Made by a program: the position numbers and the translations under genes. The notes under the pieces were generated by a model. That model ran no database searches. It was not told where the DNA came from and saw only the letters and a program-made list of their open reading frames with translations. A stretch of DNA of 64,000 nucleotides. Origin: CAWABB01 sp963780165 (lineage in GTDB: Bacteria > Bacteroidota > Ignavibacteria > UBA10030 > UBA6906). This document shows positions 28,233 through 35,787 of this stretch, one piece after another (the first letter of the stretch is position 1; each line of letters opens with the position of its first letter). The stretch lies in the NCBI GenBank assembly GCA_963780165.1, contig CAWABB010000006.1:62001-126000 (forward strand), read 5' to 3'.

Positions 28233-28820
28233 ATGCCCCCGACCCCGCGCAGAAAATTGACCCATGATGAGCTTTCCGGGTTGAGACTCGACCCGGGCAA
28301 CCTGGACCGTGCCCCCAGACTCCCCGTTGTGGCGCTGTTGGACAACGTCCGGAGCCTCTACAATGTCGGGTCCATTTTTCGGACGTCCGACGGCGCATTT
28401 GTCAGCGGACTATACCTGTGCGGATTCACTCCGCACCCGCCCCGCAAGGAGATCGAGAAGACGGCCCTGGGCGCAACCCGGACCGTTCCGTGGAAGTACT
28501 TCCGCCATGCCGCGGACGCCGTCACCGAAGCGCGCGCCGCGGGCATGCGCGTACTCGTCCTCGAGCACACGACCGCCAGCATCCCGTACGACCGGATCTC
28601 CCGCGCCGACTTTCCGGTCTGCCTCGTCGTGGGCAACGAAATCACGGGAGTGTCGGAGGAGCTGATCGCCGCCGCTGACGGAGCGATGGACATTCCGATG
28701 CATGGCACGAAGCAATCGCTGAACGCCGCCGTAGCGTACGGGATCGCCGTCTTCGAGCTGCTGAGAATCTGGAAAGGCGGAAGCGCGGACCTTACGCAGG
28801 AAGGTCGAAGGCCATCGTGA
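28233..28820 (+). CDS. SpoU/TrmH-family RNA 2'-O-methyltransferase
   Basis: 195 residues of SPOUT fold: NVRSLYNVGSIFRTSDG (motif 1), LVVGNEITGVSEELI (motif 2) and IPMHGTKQSLNAAVAYGIAVFE (motif 3) are complete. There is no N-terminal substrate-binding domain, so the target (tRNA or rRNA) cannot be told. Divergent from cmk; its 3' end overlaps the next gene's 3' end by 29 bp in convergent orientation. Confidence 0.92.
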   Translation: MPPTPRRKLTHDELSGLRLDPGNLDRAPRLPVVALLDNVRSLYNVGSIFRTSDGAFVSGLYLCGFTPHPPRKEIEKTALGATRTVPWKYFRHAADAVTEARAAGMRVLVLEHTTASIPYDRISRADFPVCLVVGNEITGVSEELIAAADGAMDIPMHGTKQSLNAAVAYGIAVFELLRIWKGGSADLTQEGRRPS

Positions 28821-29463
28821 AGAAGTCCGTCCGCTCCAGGGTATGGATTCTCAACACGCCGGCGCGGACCAGCGCCACGAGCGTGCGGGTCGCGCGGCGA
28901 TCGGAGATGTTGACCAGGTCCGCAAACTGCCGCACGGTGATCCGCTCGTTCTCCTCAAGATAGCGGAAGAGCCGCCGTTCGTTCTCGCCGATCGCGATCC
29001 GCATCGGCGGAGTGTCCGAACGCTCCGACCGGAGGATGCGGACCATTTCCTTGCTCGCGAGCACCGTCTTGTCGTTCACGCGAATATAGACGCGCAGCCC
29101 GCCGTTCCCCGACTCCTGTTCCTCACCGTTACCCAGGAAGGCGTGCGGTTTCTGGTCGCTCTCCGGCACCGTTGCGACGATCACATCCTTGCCGCTGAAC
29201 GCGACGATGTCGAGCTTCGGCGTGATCTCCGGCTCGCAATACACCGACCCGGCCTCGAGGACGAGGTCGGCTTCGCTCTTCTCGCTCTCGACGCCGACGA
29301 TGGAACCGTCGTCATCGACGCCGAAGAGCATGTGTCCGCCGCGGGTATTGGCAAACGCGATGAGGGTTCGCGCGATCTTCTCCGGCGCGGAGACGCGCCG
29401 CTTGAACTCGATCTCGAACCCTTCCCCCTCCTCGATCATCTCCCGCACATGACGCGCATCCAT
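28792..29463 (-). CDS. AlbA_2 (Schlafen-type) domain plus winged-helix protein
   Basis: 223 residues. The N-terminus EIEFKRRVSAPEKIARTLIAFANTRGG followed by MLFGVDDDG is the putative DNA-binding AlbA_2 domain. The C-terminal third (ITVRQFADLVNISDRRATRTLVALVRAGVLRI) is a winged helix-turn-helix. Probably a transcription regulator. GGAG is 6 bp before the ATG. It follows mtgA after 11 bp. Confidence 0.88.
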   Translation of the reverse strand: MDARHVREMIEEGEGFEIEFKRRVSAPEKIARTLIAFANTRGGHMLFGVDDDGSIVGVESEKSEADLVLEAGSVYCEPEITPKLDIVAFSGKDVIVATVPESDQKPHAFLGNGEEQESGNGGLRVYIRVNDKTVLASKEMVRILRSERSDTPPMRIAIGENERRLFRYLEENERITVRQFADLVNISDRRATRTLVALVRAGVLRIHTLERTDFFTMAFDLPA

Positions 29464-29474
29464 GGTCAGCTCCT

Positions 29475-30365
29475 CTATCTTCCGCCCGCGCTGTCCGCGG
29501 GAGCAGGCGACGTCGTGTCCTCAGCGGATTCGGGCGTCCCGCCCGACCCGGCATCGCCGGGTCCGGCCTGGATCGTATCCGGGAGAGCCTGAGGCGCCCC
29601 TTCATCCACGATCCGCTCCTCCGCGTCCACGTCCGCAGGGAACGGGACAAACCGCCGGCCCTGCATACGCCTGCGGATGATCTCCGAACGCCGCAGCACG
29701 TACCGGCTGTCCACGTCCGGCCGGTGACGGAGCGGGCTCGGAATCACCGCCGCCAGGCGGAGGGATTCCTCAAGCGACAGCGCCGAGGCAGGCATCCCGA
29801 AATACCTCCTCGCCGCCGCATCCACCCCGAAGATCCCGTCCCCCCATTCGATCAGGTTCACGTACAGCTCCAGGATACGCTGCTTGCTCAGATTCTGCTC
29901 CAGGAGCATGGTAATGACCATCTCCCGGGCCTTCCGGAGGGGATCCTTCGAGGTCGAAAGATACAGGTTCTTGGCCAGCTGCTGCGTGATCGTGCTTCCA
30001 CCCCGCGAGGGGCGGCGCTCCTTGATATTCTTCTCGAGCGACTCCCGCACTTCAAACCAGTCAAACCCGTCGTGCTCGTAGAACGTTCCGTCCTCCGCGA
30101 CGATGATCGCGTCGGTCAGATACTTCGGCAGCCTCGAGAGTGGCACCCACGACTGCCTGATGACCAGCGTCTTCCCTTTCGTCTCCGCTTCGTCGATGCG
30201 TTGCCGCATGAGCGCGGTTTCCTTCGGGTTCTGATCCCTCAGCCGGGGGACGCCGAACCAGGGGATCGTGGCCACCTGGATCAGGACGAAGCCCACGATG
30301 ACGAGCAGGAGCGTGAGCAGCTTGTGTGACGCAATCCAGCGGAGGGCGCGCTTCAGGCGGGTCAT
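29475..30365 (-). CDS. mtgA: monofunctional peptidoglycan transglycosylase
   Basis: 296 residues from ATG 30365. Membrane anchor about 14-34, then the GT51 domain: catalytic E91 in EDGTFYEHDGFDW, RGGSTITQQLAKNLYLS, LEQNLSKQRILELYVNLIEWG and FGVDAAARRYF. Polymerises lipid II at the membrane. The last 55 residues are a Pro/Ala/Glu/Ser-rich tail. It ends 11 bp before the AlbA_2 gene. Confidence 0.95.
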   Translation of the reverse strand: MTRLKRALRWIASHKLLTLLLVIVGFVLIQVATIPWFGVPRLRDQNPKETALMRQRIDEAETKGKTLVIRQSWVPLSRLPKYLTDAIIVAEDGTFYEHDGFDWFEVRESLEKNIKERRPSRGGSTITQQLAKNLYLSTSKDPLRKAREMVITMLLEQNLSKQRILELYVNLIEWGDGIFGVDAAARRYFGMPASALSLEESLRLAAVIPSPLRHRPDVDSRYVLRRSEIIRRRMQGRRFVPFPADVDAEERIVDEGAPQALPDTIQAGPGDAGSGGTPESAEDTTSPAPADSAGGR

Positions 30366-30393
30366 GGTGAGGTTTTGATGTGCGGGCCCCTGG

Positions 30394-30819
30394 TCAGGCG
30401 CCGCCGTGTTCGAGATATTCCTGCAAGAGGATGCGCGCTGCCATCTCGTCCGCACGCCCCTTCTCTCCCCGGCGCTTCTTCTTCATGCCCGCCTCGCGCA
30501 TCTGGCGATGGGCCGTGACCGTGGTGAAACTCTCGTCCCACGTCTCCACGGGCACATCCACGTTCGCCCGGAGCCGTTCGACGAAATCCATCACCTCTTC
30601 CCCCTTCCGGCCGAGGCCGCCATCGGGCGCATACGGGACACCGACGACGATCCGCGCCACATGCTGGTCGCGGATGATGTCTTCGATGGCCTCGAACGCG
30701 TCCTCGTCGTTGTCGATGGTGCAGAGACCCTGGGCGATGATTCCCATCGGATCACTGAGCGCGATGCCGATGCGCCGCGTGCCATAGTCGATACCGAGTA
30801 TGCGGTTGTCAGTTTCCAT
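30394..30819 (-). CDS. ruvX: YqgF/RuvX Holliday-junction-resolvase-like protein
   Basis: 141 residues, typical size. RNase H-fold nuclease needed for pre-16S rRNA 5' maturation (family knowledge). GIDYGTRRIGIALSD with the first catalytic Asp at 10, VVGVPYAPDGGLGRKGEEV, DESFTTVTAHRQM and the C-terminal DEMAARILLQEYL are present. GGAGG lies 5 bp before the ATG. It comes after a palindrome behind rel. Confidence 0.94.
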   Translation of the reverse strand: METDNRILGIDYGTRRIGIALSDPMGIIAQGLCTIDNDEDAFEAIEDIIRDQHVARIVVGVPYAPDGGLGRKGEEVMDFVERLRANVDVPVETWDESFTTVTAHRQMREAGMKKKRRGEKGRADEMAARILLQEYLEHGGA

Positions 30820-30838
30820 GGTGGCCTCCGGAGGCGCG

Positions 30839-30852
30839 TCCCGCAGGCGGGA
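30839..30852. repeat. TCCCGC-AG-GCGGGA palindrome
   Basis: Between the rel stop and the ruvX start; a member of the dispersed family also seen at 10284, 42215 and 60952. Confidence 0.6.
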
Positions 30853-33039
30853 TCATTCTTCAAACCGCTCAGCGCCCTTGATCCCCTTGATCTTGCGCAA
30901 ACGCTCGAGGATTCTTGTCAGGTGTTCCACGTTCCGGACGTCCAGGACGAACATGCCGTCGAAGATGCCGTCCTTCGTGTCGATGCTGACGCTCCGGATG
31001 TTCGTATTCATGTAGGTCGAGATCGCGTGGGTCAGGTCGTTCAGCATGGCGGGGCGATCATCCCCCGACACGCGGATGCCCGTCAGATACGTGCCGCCGT
31101 TCTCCGACGGCCAGCTCACATCCAGCAGCCTCCCCGCATCCGATTGCGGGATGGACCGGACGTTGCGGCACGCCCGCCGGTGGATCTTGATCCCCTCGCC
31201 GCCCGTCACGAAGCCAACGACATCGTCGCCCGGGATCGGGTGGCAGCATTTCGCGAAGTTGTGCAGGTACCGGTCGCTCGACCCCTCCAGCACGATGCCG
31301 TCGGAGACGCCGCGGGCGGACGTGATGAAGCGATCGAAGAGCCCATCGATCTTGACCTCTTCCTGCCCGGCCGGCTGCGGATGCTTCTGGGCTTCCTGAA
31401 TGAAGCCGATGATCTCGTCCGCGTTGATGCGGCCCTGCCGGAGGCCCAGGAAGAACGCCGAGTGGTTGTCGATCTTCTGCTGGTGGAGGTACCGCAGGAG
31501 GTCGTCGTCGCTGATCGACAGCTTCGCCTTCCTGGCGCGCTTTTCCCACAGCTCGCGCCCCTCCTCCATAGCCTTCCGCTCCTCCTCCTTCACCCAGCGT
31601 CGGATGTGGGACTTCGCCTTGTGCGTGACGACGAACTTTTCCCAGTCGGCGTTCGGCGTCTGGTTCTTCGAGGTGATGATCTCCACCTGATCCCCGCTTT
31701 TCAGCGGCGTGTCCAGCGGGACAATCCGCCCGTTCACCTTCGCCGCCAGGCAGTGGTCGCCCACTTTCGAGTGGATCTCGTACGCGAAATCGACCGGGGA
31801 GGAGCCGCTGGGAAGGATCTTCAGGTCGCCCTTCGGGGTGAAAAGATAGATCTCGTCCGAGTAGAGGTTGAGCTTGAAACTCTCCATGAGCTGCTGGGTG
31901 GGTACCTGCCCTTCCGAAGCGGTCTCGAAGATCTCGCGCACCCACGTGACCCAGTTGGTCAGCTCCTCGTCGATCTTCCCGACCGAATCCTTGTACATCC
32001 AGTGCGCCGCGACGCCCTTTTCCGCGACCTCGTGCATCGCGCGCGTGCGGATCTGCACCTCGACCATCTTCCCTTCCGGGCCCACGACCGTGGTGTGGAT
32101 GGACTGATAGCCGTTCTTCTTCGGGACCGAGATGTAATTCTTGAACCGCTCCGGGTTCGGGATGTAGATATCCGACACGATGCCGTACACGGCGAAGCAG
32201 TCGTTGTTGTCTTCCGTATCCAGGATGATGCGGATGGCGAAGAGGTCGTAGATCTCCTCGAGCGGCTTGTTCCGTTTGAGCATCTTGTTGTAGATGCTGA
32301 AGAAGTGCTTCGGCCGGCCGCTGATTTCGAACTTGAAGCCCGCTTCCTTGAGCCGTTTCTCGATCGGCGCGGAAAACTTGCCGATATACGTCTCGCGTTC
32401 GCGCCTGCGGGATTTCAGCTCGCGGGCGATGGCGTCGTACGAATCGCGGAAGAGATACTTGAACGAGAGGTCTTCCAGCTCCCACTTGATGCTCGCGAGG
32501 CCGAAGCGGTGCGCGAATGGGGCGTAGATGTCGAGCGTTTCCTTCGCCATCCGCTTCTGCTTGTCCGGCGACAGATACTCGAGGGTGCGCATATTGTGCA
32601 GGCGGTCGGCGAACTTGATCAGCATGACGCGGATGTCGTTCACCATGGAGAGCAGCAACTTGCGATAGCTCTCCGCCTGGGTCACCTCGTGGCTCTTGAA
32701 GATGTCCGAGATCTTCGTGGCGCCGTCCACGATGTCCGCGACCGTATCGCCGAACTCCGCACGGATGTCGTCGATCTGGTACTCAGTGTCCTCGGCGACG
32801 TCGTGGAGCAGCGCGGCAGCGACCGACACGTCGTCGAGCGGGATTTCCTTCGCGACGATCTTGGCGACTTCATAGGGATGGTCGAAGAAGAGCTCGCCGG
32901 AAGCGCGCATGTCGTGCCGGTGGGCATTGAAGCCGAACTCGAAGGCGCGCCGGATCAGGGACTCGTCGACGTGGGCGAGGTTCTTCTGCGAGATCAGCAG
33001 GAGGTCGTCGAGCTTCTTCTTGTATTTCGGATTGGTCAT
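30853..33039 (-). CDS. rel: bifunctional (p)ppGpp synthetase/hydrolase
   Basis: 728 residues from ATG 33039. The HD hydrolase domain (about 30-200) keeps H54, H79-D80 and E83-D84, so ppGpp breakdown should work. Synthetase domain about 230-350, with NPERFKNYISVPKKNGYQSIHT. The usual RFKD in this loop reads RFKN. Then TGS (about 395-455: EIYLFTPKGDLKILP), a helical region with KCCHPIPGDDVVG, and an ACT domain at the end. Stringent-response enzyme. Transcribed from its own promoter. Confidence 0.95.
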   Translation of the reverse strand: MTNPKYKKKLDDLLLISQKNLAHVDESLIRRAFEFGFNAHRHDMRASGELFFDHPYEVAKIVAKEIPLDDVSVAAALLHDVAEDTEYQIDDIRAEFGDTVADIVDGATKISDIFKSHEVTQAESYRKLLLSMVNDIRVMLIKFADRLHNMRTLEYLSPDKQKRMAKETLDIYAPFAHRFGLASIKWELEDLSFKYLFRDSYDAIARELKSRRRERETYIGKFSAPIEKRLKEAGFKFEISGRPKHFFSIYNKMLKRNKPLEEIYDLFAIRIILDTEDNNDCFAVYGIVSDIYIPNPERFKNYISVPKKNGYQSIHTTVVGPEGKMVEVQIRTRAMHEVAEKGVAAHWMYKDSVGKIDEELTNWVTWVREIFETASEGQVPTQQLMESFKLNLYSDEIYLFTPKGDLKILPSGSSPVDFAYEIHSKVGDHCLAAKVNGRIVPLDTPLKSGDQVEIITSKNQTPNADWEKFVVTHKAKSHIRRWVKEEERKAMEEGRELWEKRARKAKLSISDDDLLRYLHQQKIDNHSAFFLGLRQGRINADEIIGFIQEAQKHPQPAGQEEVKIDGLFDRFITSARGVSDGIVLEGSSDRYLHNFAKCCHPIPGDDVVGFVTGGEGIKIHRRACRNVRSIPQSDAGRLLDVSWPSENGGTYLTGIRVSGDDRPAMLNDLTHAISTYMNTNIRSVSIDTKDGIFDGMFVLDVRNVEHLTRILERLRKIKGIKGAERFEE

Positions 33040-33067
33040 GGGCGCGGGGACGTTCGACCCTTGAAAA

Positions 33068-33096
33068 AATATAGGTTCGACGGCAGGAAGAAGCAA
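33068..33096 (-). promoter_or_regulatory. rel promoter
   Basis: Minus strand: TTGCTT, 17 bp, TATATT, about 29 bp before the rel ATG. Same hexamers as the tRNA-Pro promoter at 37625. Confidence 0.65.
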
Positions 33097-33105
33097 GGCG
33101 GGCCG

Positions 33106-33124
33106 AAAAGCCCCCCGGAGGGCT
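33106..33124 (-). terminator. terminator of der
   Basis: Minus strand: AGCCC/GGGCT stem overlapping the der stop codon, followed by TTTT. Confidence 0.6.
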
Positions 33125-34433
33125 ACTTCTTCTTGAACACCAGCGAGACCGGCACCCCTGTAAACGGGTAGTGCTCCCGGAGCCGGTTCTCGAGGAACCG
33201 GCGGTAGTTGTCCTCGATCTGGTCGGGAAGGTTGCAGAAGAAGGCGAAGATGGGCGGATCGCTCCGGACCTGCGTGATGAACTTGATTTTCAGCTCCTTG
33301 CCCGACCGGGCGCGGGGAGGGAAGCGCGCGATCTCAGGGAGCAACGCGTCATTGAGCTCGCTGGTCTGGATGCGGCGCTGCGCCTCGGCATGGACGGTCT
33401 GTGCCGTGTCGATGACCTTGAAGATGCGCTGGCGCGTCAGGGCGGAGACGAAGACGATCGGCAGGTAGTCGTACAGCCGCAGCCGCTCGCGGAGCGCTTT
33501 CGTATAGGCGTCGGCAGTCCGATGGTCCTTCTCCACGAGGTCCCACTTGTTCACCGCGATGACCATGGGCCGCTTCCGCGCCATCGCCTCGTCGATCACG
33601 TCCAGGTCCTGGTGCTCGAGCCCTTGCGTCGCGTCCAGAAGAATGATGGCGACGTTGCAGCGGTCGATGCTCTTCAGCGTCCGGAGCGCGCTGAAGAACT
33701 CAACGCTCTCCTTGATCTTGCTCTTGCGCCGGAGGCCCGCGGTGTCAACGATCAGGATCTCTTCCCCGTGGTACGCCAGGACCGTGTCGATCGGGTCGCG
33801 CGTCGTCCCCGGAATGTCGGTGACGATGTGCCGGTCCTCCTGGATGAGCGAATTCACGAACGAGGATTTCCCGACGTTCGGGCGGCCGATGATCGCAAGC
33901 CTGAGGCGGCCATCCGCACCCTCGCCCTCGGGATGTTCCTGCATGCCGGCGGTGACCTCATCCAGCATGTCCCCGATCTTCCGTCCGAGCAGGGCCGAGG
34001 CTGGTATCGGATTTCCCAATCCGAGCGCGAAGAACTCTCCGACGGCGTATTCGCGCAGGTCGCTGTCCACCTTGTTCACGACGAGCAGGACCTTCTTCTC
34101 CGCCTTCCGGAGGATGCGCGCGATCTCGTGGTCGGTCGGAAGCGGGCCGGTGGTGGCATCCACCACGAACATCACGACGTCGGCTTCTTCGATGGCGACC
34201 TGCGCTTGCTCGCGGATCGCGGCTTCGATGATGTCGTCGGAGGTGGGGACAAACCCTCCGGTGTCGACGAGCGTGAACGCGCGCCCGGCCCAGTCGGCGT
34301 CGGCATAATGGCGGTCCCTCGTGACGCCGGGAAGGTCGTGCACGATGGCATCGCGATGGCCGAGGATGCGATTGAAGAGCGTGGACTTCCCGACGTTGGG
34401 ACGTCCGACGATGGCGACGAGCGTGCGGTGCAT
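33123..34433 (-). CDS. der: ribosome-assembly GTPase Der (EngA)
   Basis: 436 residues. Two tandem GTPase domains, each with a G1 loop GRPNVGKS (about 8-15 and 181-188), G3 DTGGFV and DTAGLR, and G4 NKVD and NKWD. A C-terminal KH-like domain follows. Required for 50S assembly. The ATG at 34433 lies 4 bp after the response-regulator stop. Confidence 0.96.
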   Translation of the reverse strand: MHRTLVAIVGRPNVGKSTLFNRILGHRDAIVHDLPGVTRDRHYADADWAGRAFTLVDTGGFVPTSDDIIEAAIREQAQVAIEEADVVMFVVDATTGPLPTDHEIARILRKAEKKVLLVVNKVDSDLREYAVGEFFALGLGNPIPASALLGRKIGDMLDEVTAGMQEHPEGEGADGRLRLAIIGRPNVGKSSFVNSLIQEDRHIVTDIPGTTRDPIDTVLAYHGEEILIVDTAGLRRKSKIKESVEFFSALRTLKSIDRCNVAIILLDATQGLEHQDLDVIDEAMARKRPMVIAVNKWDLVEKDHRTADAYTKALRERLRLYDYLPIVFVSALTRQRIFKVIDTAQTVHAEAQRRIQTSELNDALLPEIARFPPRARSGKELKIKFITQVRSDPPIFAFFCNLPDQIEDNYRRFLENRLREHYPFTGVPVSLVFKKK

Positions 34434-34437
34434 GACT

Positions 34438-34857
34438 CTACCGGAGAGGCCCCGATCCTGCAATGCCCAGGGTCCCCAGGGCATCGGAGATAGCCTCCGG
34501 TCCGGCGGATTTTGAGAGGACGGCGGTGGCGCCAAGCTGGCGCGCCTGAAGGGCGTCTTCCAGGCGCAGCTGTGAACTCATGATGACAACGGGGATATCT
34601 TTCAACTGCGCGTCACCCTTCATCGTTCGCAGCACGTCCAGCCCGTGCATTCTGGGAAGGTGCAGGTCGAGCACAACAAGCTCCGGTGTGACGCGGGACG
34701 CATCCGCGGCGCGCGCACGGAGGTACTCGATCGCGGACTCGCCGTCATAGACCGAATCGATTTCAGTTGCAGGGCTGCCACGCTGGATGACGTGCCGGGT
34801 CAGGCGGATGTGGTCCAGGTCATCATCGACCAGGAGGACGTGACGGAGAGGGGACAT
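34438..34857 (-). CDS. single-domain response regulator
   Basis: 139 residues, receiver domain only: acidic pocket D11-D13, phosphoacceptor D64 (VVLDLHLP), MSS switch residue and K116 (LSKSAG). It has the long loop after helix 2 (RARAADASRVTPE) that is typical of Rcp1/CheY-like receivers paired with phytochrome or PAS kinases. No kinase is adjacent. Its predicted transcription start is about 2 nt before the ATG. It precedes der in the same transcript. Confidence 0.92.
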   Translation of the reverse strand: MSPLRHVLLVDDDLDHIRLTRHVIQRGSPATEIDSVYDGESAIEYLRARAADASRVTPELVVLDLHLPRMHGLDVLRTMKGDAQLKDIPVVIMSSQLRLEDALQARQLGATAVLSKSAGPEAISDALGTLGIAGSGPLR

Positions 34858-34865
34858 GACGTATC

Positions 34866-34894
34866 AAGGTAGGTAAACACCGCCAGAACCACAA
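34866..34894 (-). promoter_or_regulatory. promoter of response regulator-der
   Basis: Minus strand: TTGTGG, 17 bp, TACCTT; the -10 ends 8 bp before the ATG, giving a nearly leaderless mRNA. Confidence 0.5.
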
Positions 34895-34896
34895 TA

Positions 34897-34925
34897 TTGC
34901 AGATCGTCCCGAAGATCAGTAGTTT
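34897..34925 (+). promoter_or_regulatory. promoter of the Sua5/YrdC-like gene
   Basis: TTGCAG, 17 bp, TAGTTT. Its -35 is 2 bp from the -35 of the divergent response-regulator promoter. The expected start point (about 34932) lies after the TTG at 34925, which supports the GTG at 34943 as start codon. Confidence 0.5.
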
Positions 34926-34942
34926 TGATCGGGAGCCACACT

Positions 34943-35557
34943 GTGATCCTCAAGGTCCATCTCGACAATCCTCAGCCCAGGGCGATCCAGAAGGCGGCGG
35001 AGGTCCTCAAAGCCGGCGGCGCGATCATCTATCCCACCGACACGGTGTACGGCATCGGCACGAGCATCGAGGACAAGAACGCCATCGAGAAGATTCACAC
35101 GCTGAAGCGCCAGAGGCAGGACCGGCCCTTCAGCTTCGTCTGCTCCGACCTGACGCACATCAGCGAATACGCCCATGTGAGCAACGCGGCGTTCAAGATC
35201 ATGAAACGCCTGATCCCGGGGCCGTATACGTTCATACTGCCGGCGGCGAGGATGAAACATCTTCCCAAGATCCTGGTTTCGAAGCGGAAGACGGTGGGAA
35301 TCAGGGTGCCCAACAGCCGCGTGACACTGGCCATCGTAAAGGAGCTGGGCCATCCGATTCTCTCGACGAGCGCGACTGGAGAAAACGGCGAGGTTTTGAA
35401 CGATCCGGATCTGATCGCCGAGCGCTATCGACACAGCGTGGAACTGATCCTGGATGGAGGAGTCCTCACGTCAGAGCAGTCGACGGTGCTTGATCTCACG
35501 GAGGAGACCCCGCGGGTCATCCGTCACGGATCGGGCGACGTGTCCTTTCTGGGCTGA
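34943..35557 (+). CDS. Sua5/YciO/YrdC-family protein (YciO-like)
   Basis: 204 residues from a GTG with GGGAG 8 bp upstream. YrdC fold that binds RNA and, in TsaC members, makes threonylcarbamoyl-AMP. Seen: AGGAIIYPTDTVYGIG, IHTLKRQRQDRPFSFVC, RLIPGPYTFIL, VGIRVPN and LSTSATGENG. The KRQRQDRP (rather than KGRP) loop and short length favour the YciO branch, whose role is less clear than TsaC. Confidence 0.88.
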   Translation: MILKVHLDNPQPRAIQKAAEVLKAGGAIIYPTDTVYGIGTSIEDKNAIEKIHTLKRQRQDRPFSFVCSDLTHISEYAHVSNAAFKIMKRLIPGPYTFILPAARMKHLPKILVSKRKTVGIRVPNSRVTLAIVKELGHPILSTSATGENGEVLNDPDLIAERYRHSVELILDGGVLTSEQSTVLDLTEETPRVIRHGSGDVSFLG

Positions 35558-35559
35558 CG

Positions 35560-35635
35560 CCTCAATCTCTTTCTGCTCTTCCTGCTCTTTCCACCCTTTC
35601 CATCCTTTCACCCTTTCCACTCTTTCTGTCTCTTC
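35560..35635. repeat. pyrimidine-rich degenerate tandem tract
   Basis: Repeated CTTTCCACC/CTCTTTCTG-like 9-10-mers directly after the YciO-like stop. It runs into the transposase remnant. Similar in type to the tract at 3360. Confidence 0.6.
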
Positions 35636-35731
35636 GATTACATCGAAGTGTTCTACTATCGCCAACGCATCCACACATCGATCGGGGGTCTCTCCCCCTG
35701 GCAGTACGAACAGCTACAGGAAACAGCCTGA
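35630..35731 (+). pseudogene. IS3-family transposase C-terminal remnant
   Basis: Only the last 33 codons are left: LFDYIEVFYYRQRIHTSIGG followed by LSPWQYEQ and a stop. This matches the end of the DDE integrase of IS3/IS150 elements (F-x-YIE-x-FYNRxRxHSxLGYLSPxxFE). The upstream part is replaced by the pyrimidine tract. The sequence after the stop (about 35738-35762) could be the old inverted-repeat end. No partner end is visible. Confidence 0.75.
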
Positions 35732-35787
35732 CTCATTGGCCGGAAAAACGGGGCGACATCACCTTCCTCTCTTTCTGCTTCTCTTGT

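Noticed and set aside
30406..33171. 921-codon plus-strand open frame opposite ruvX and rel
   Set aside because: Antisense shadow: the minus strand carries complete RuvX and Rel domain sets, and the plus frame is an Arg/Asp/His-rich low-information sequence.
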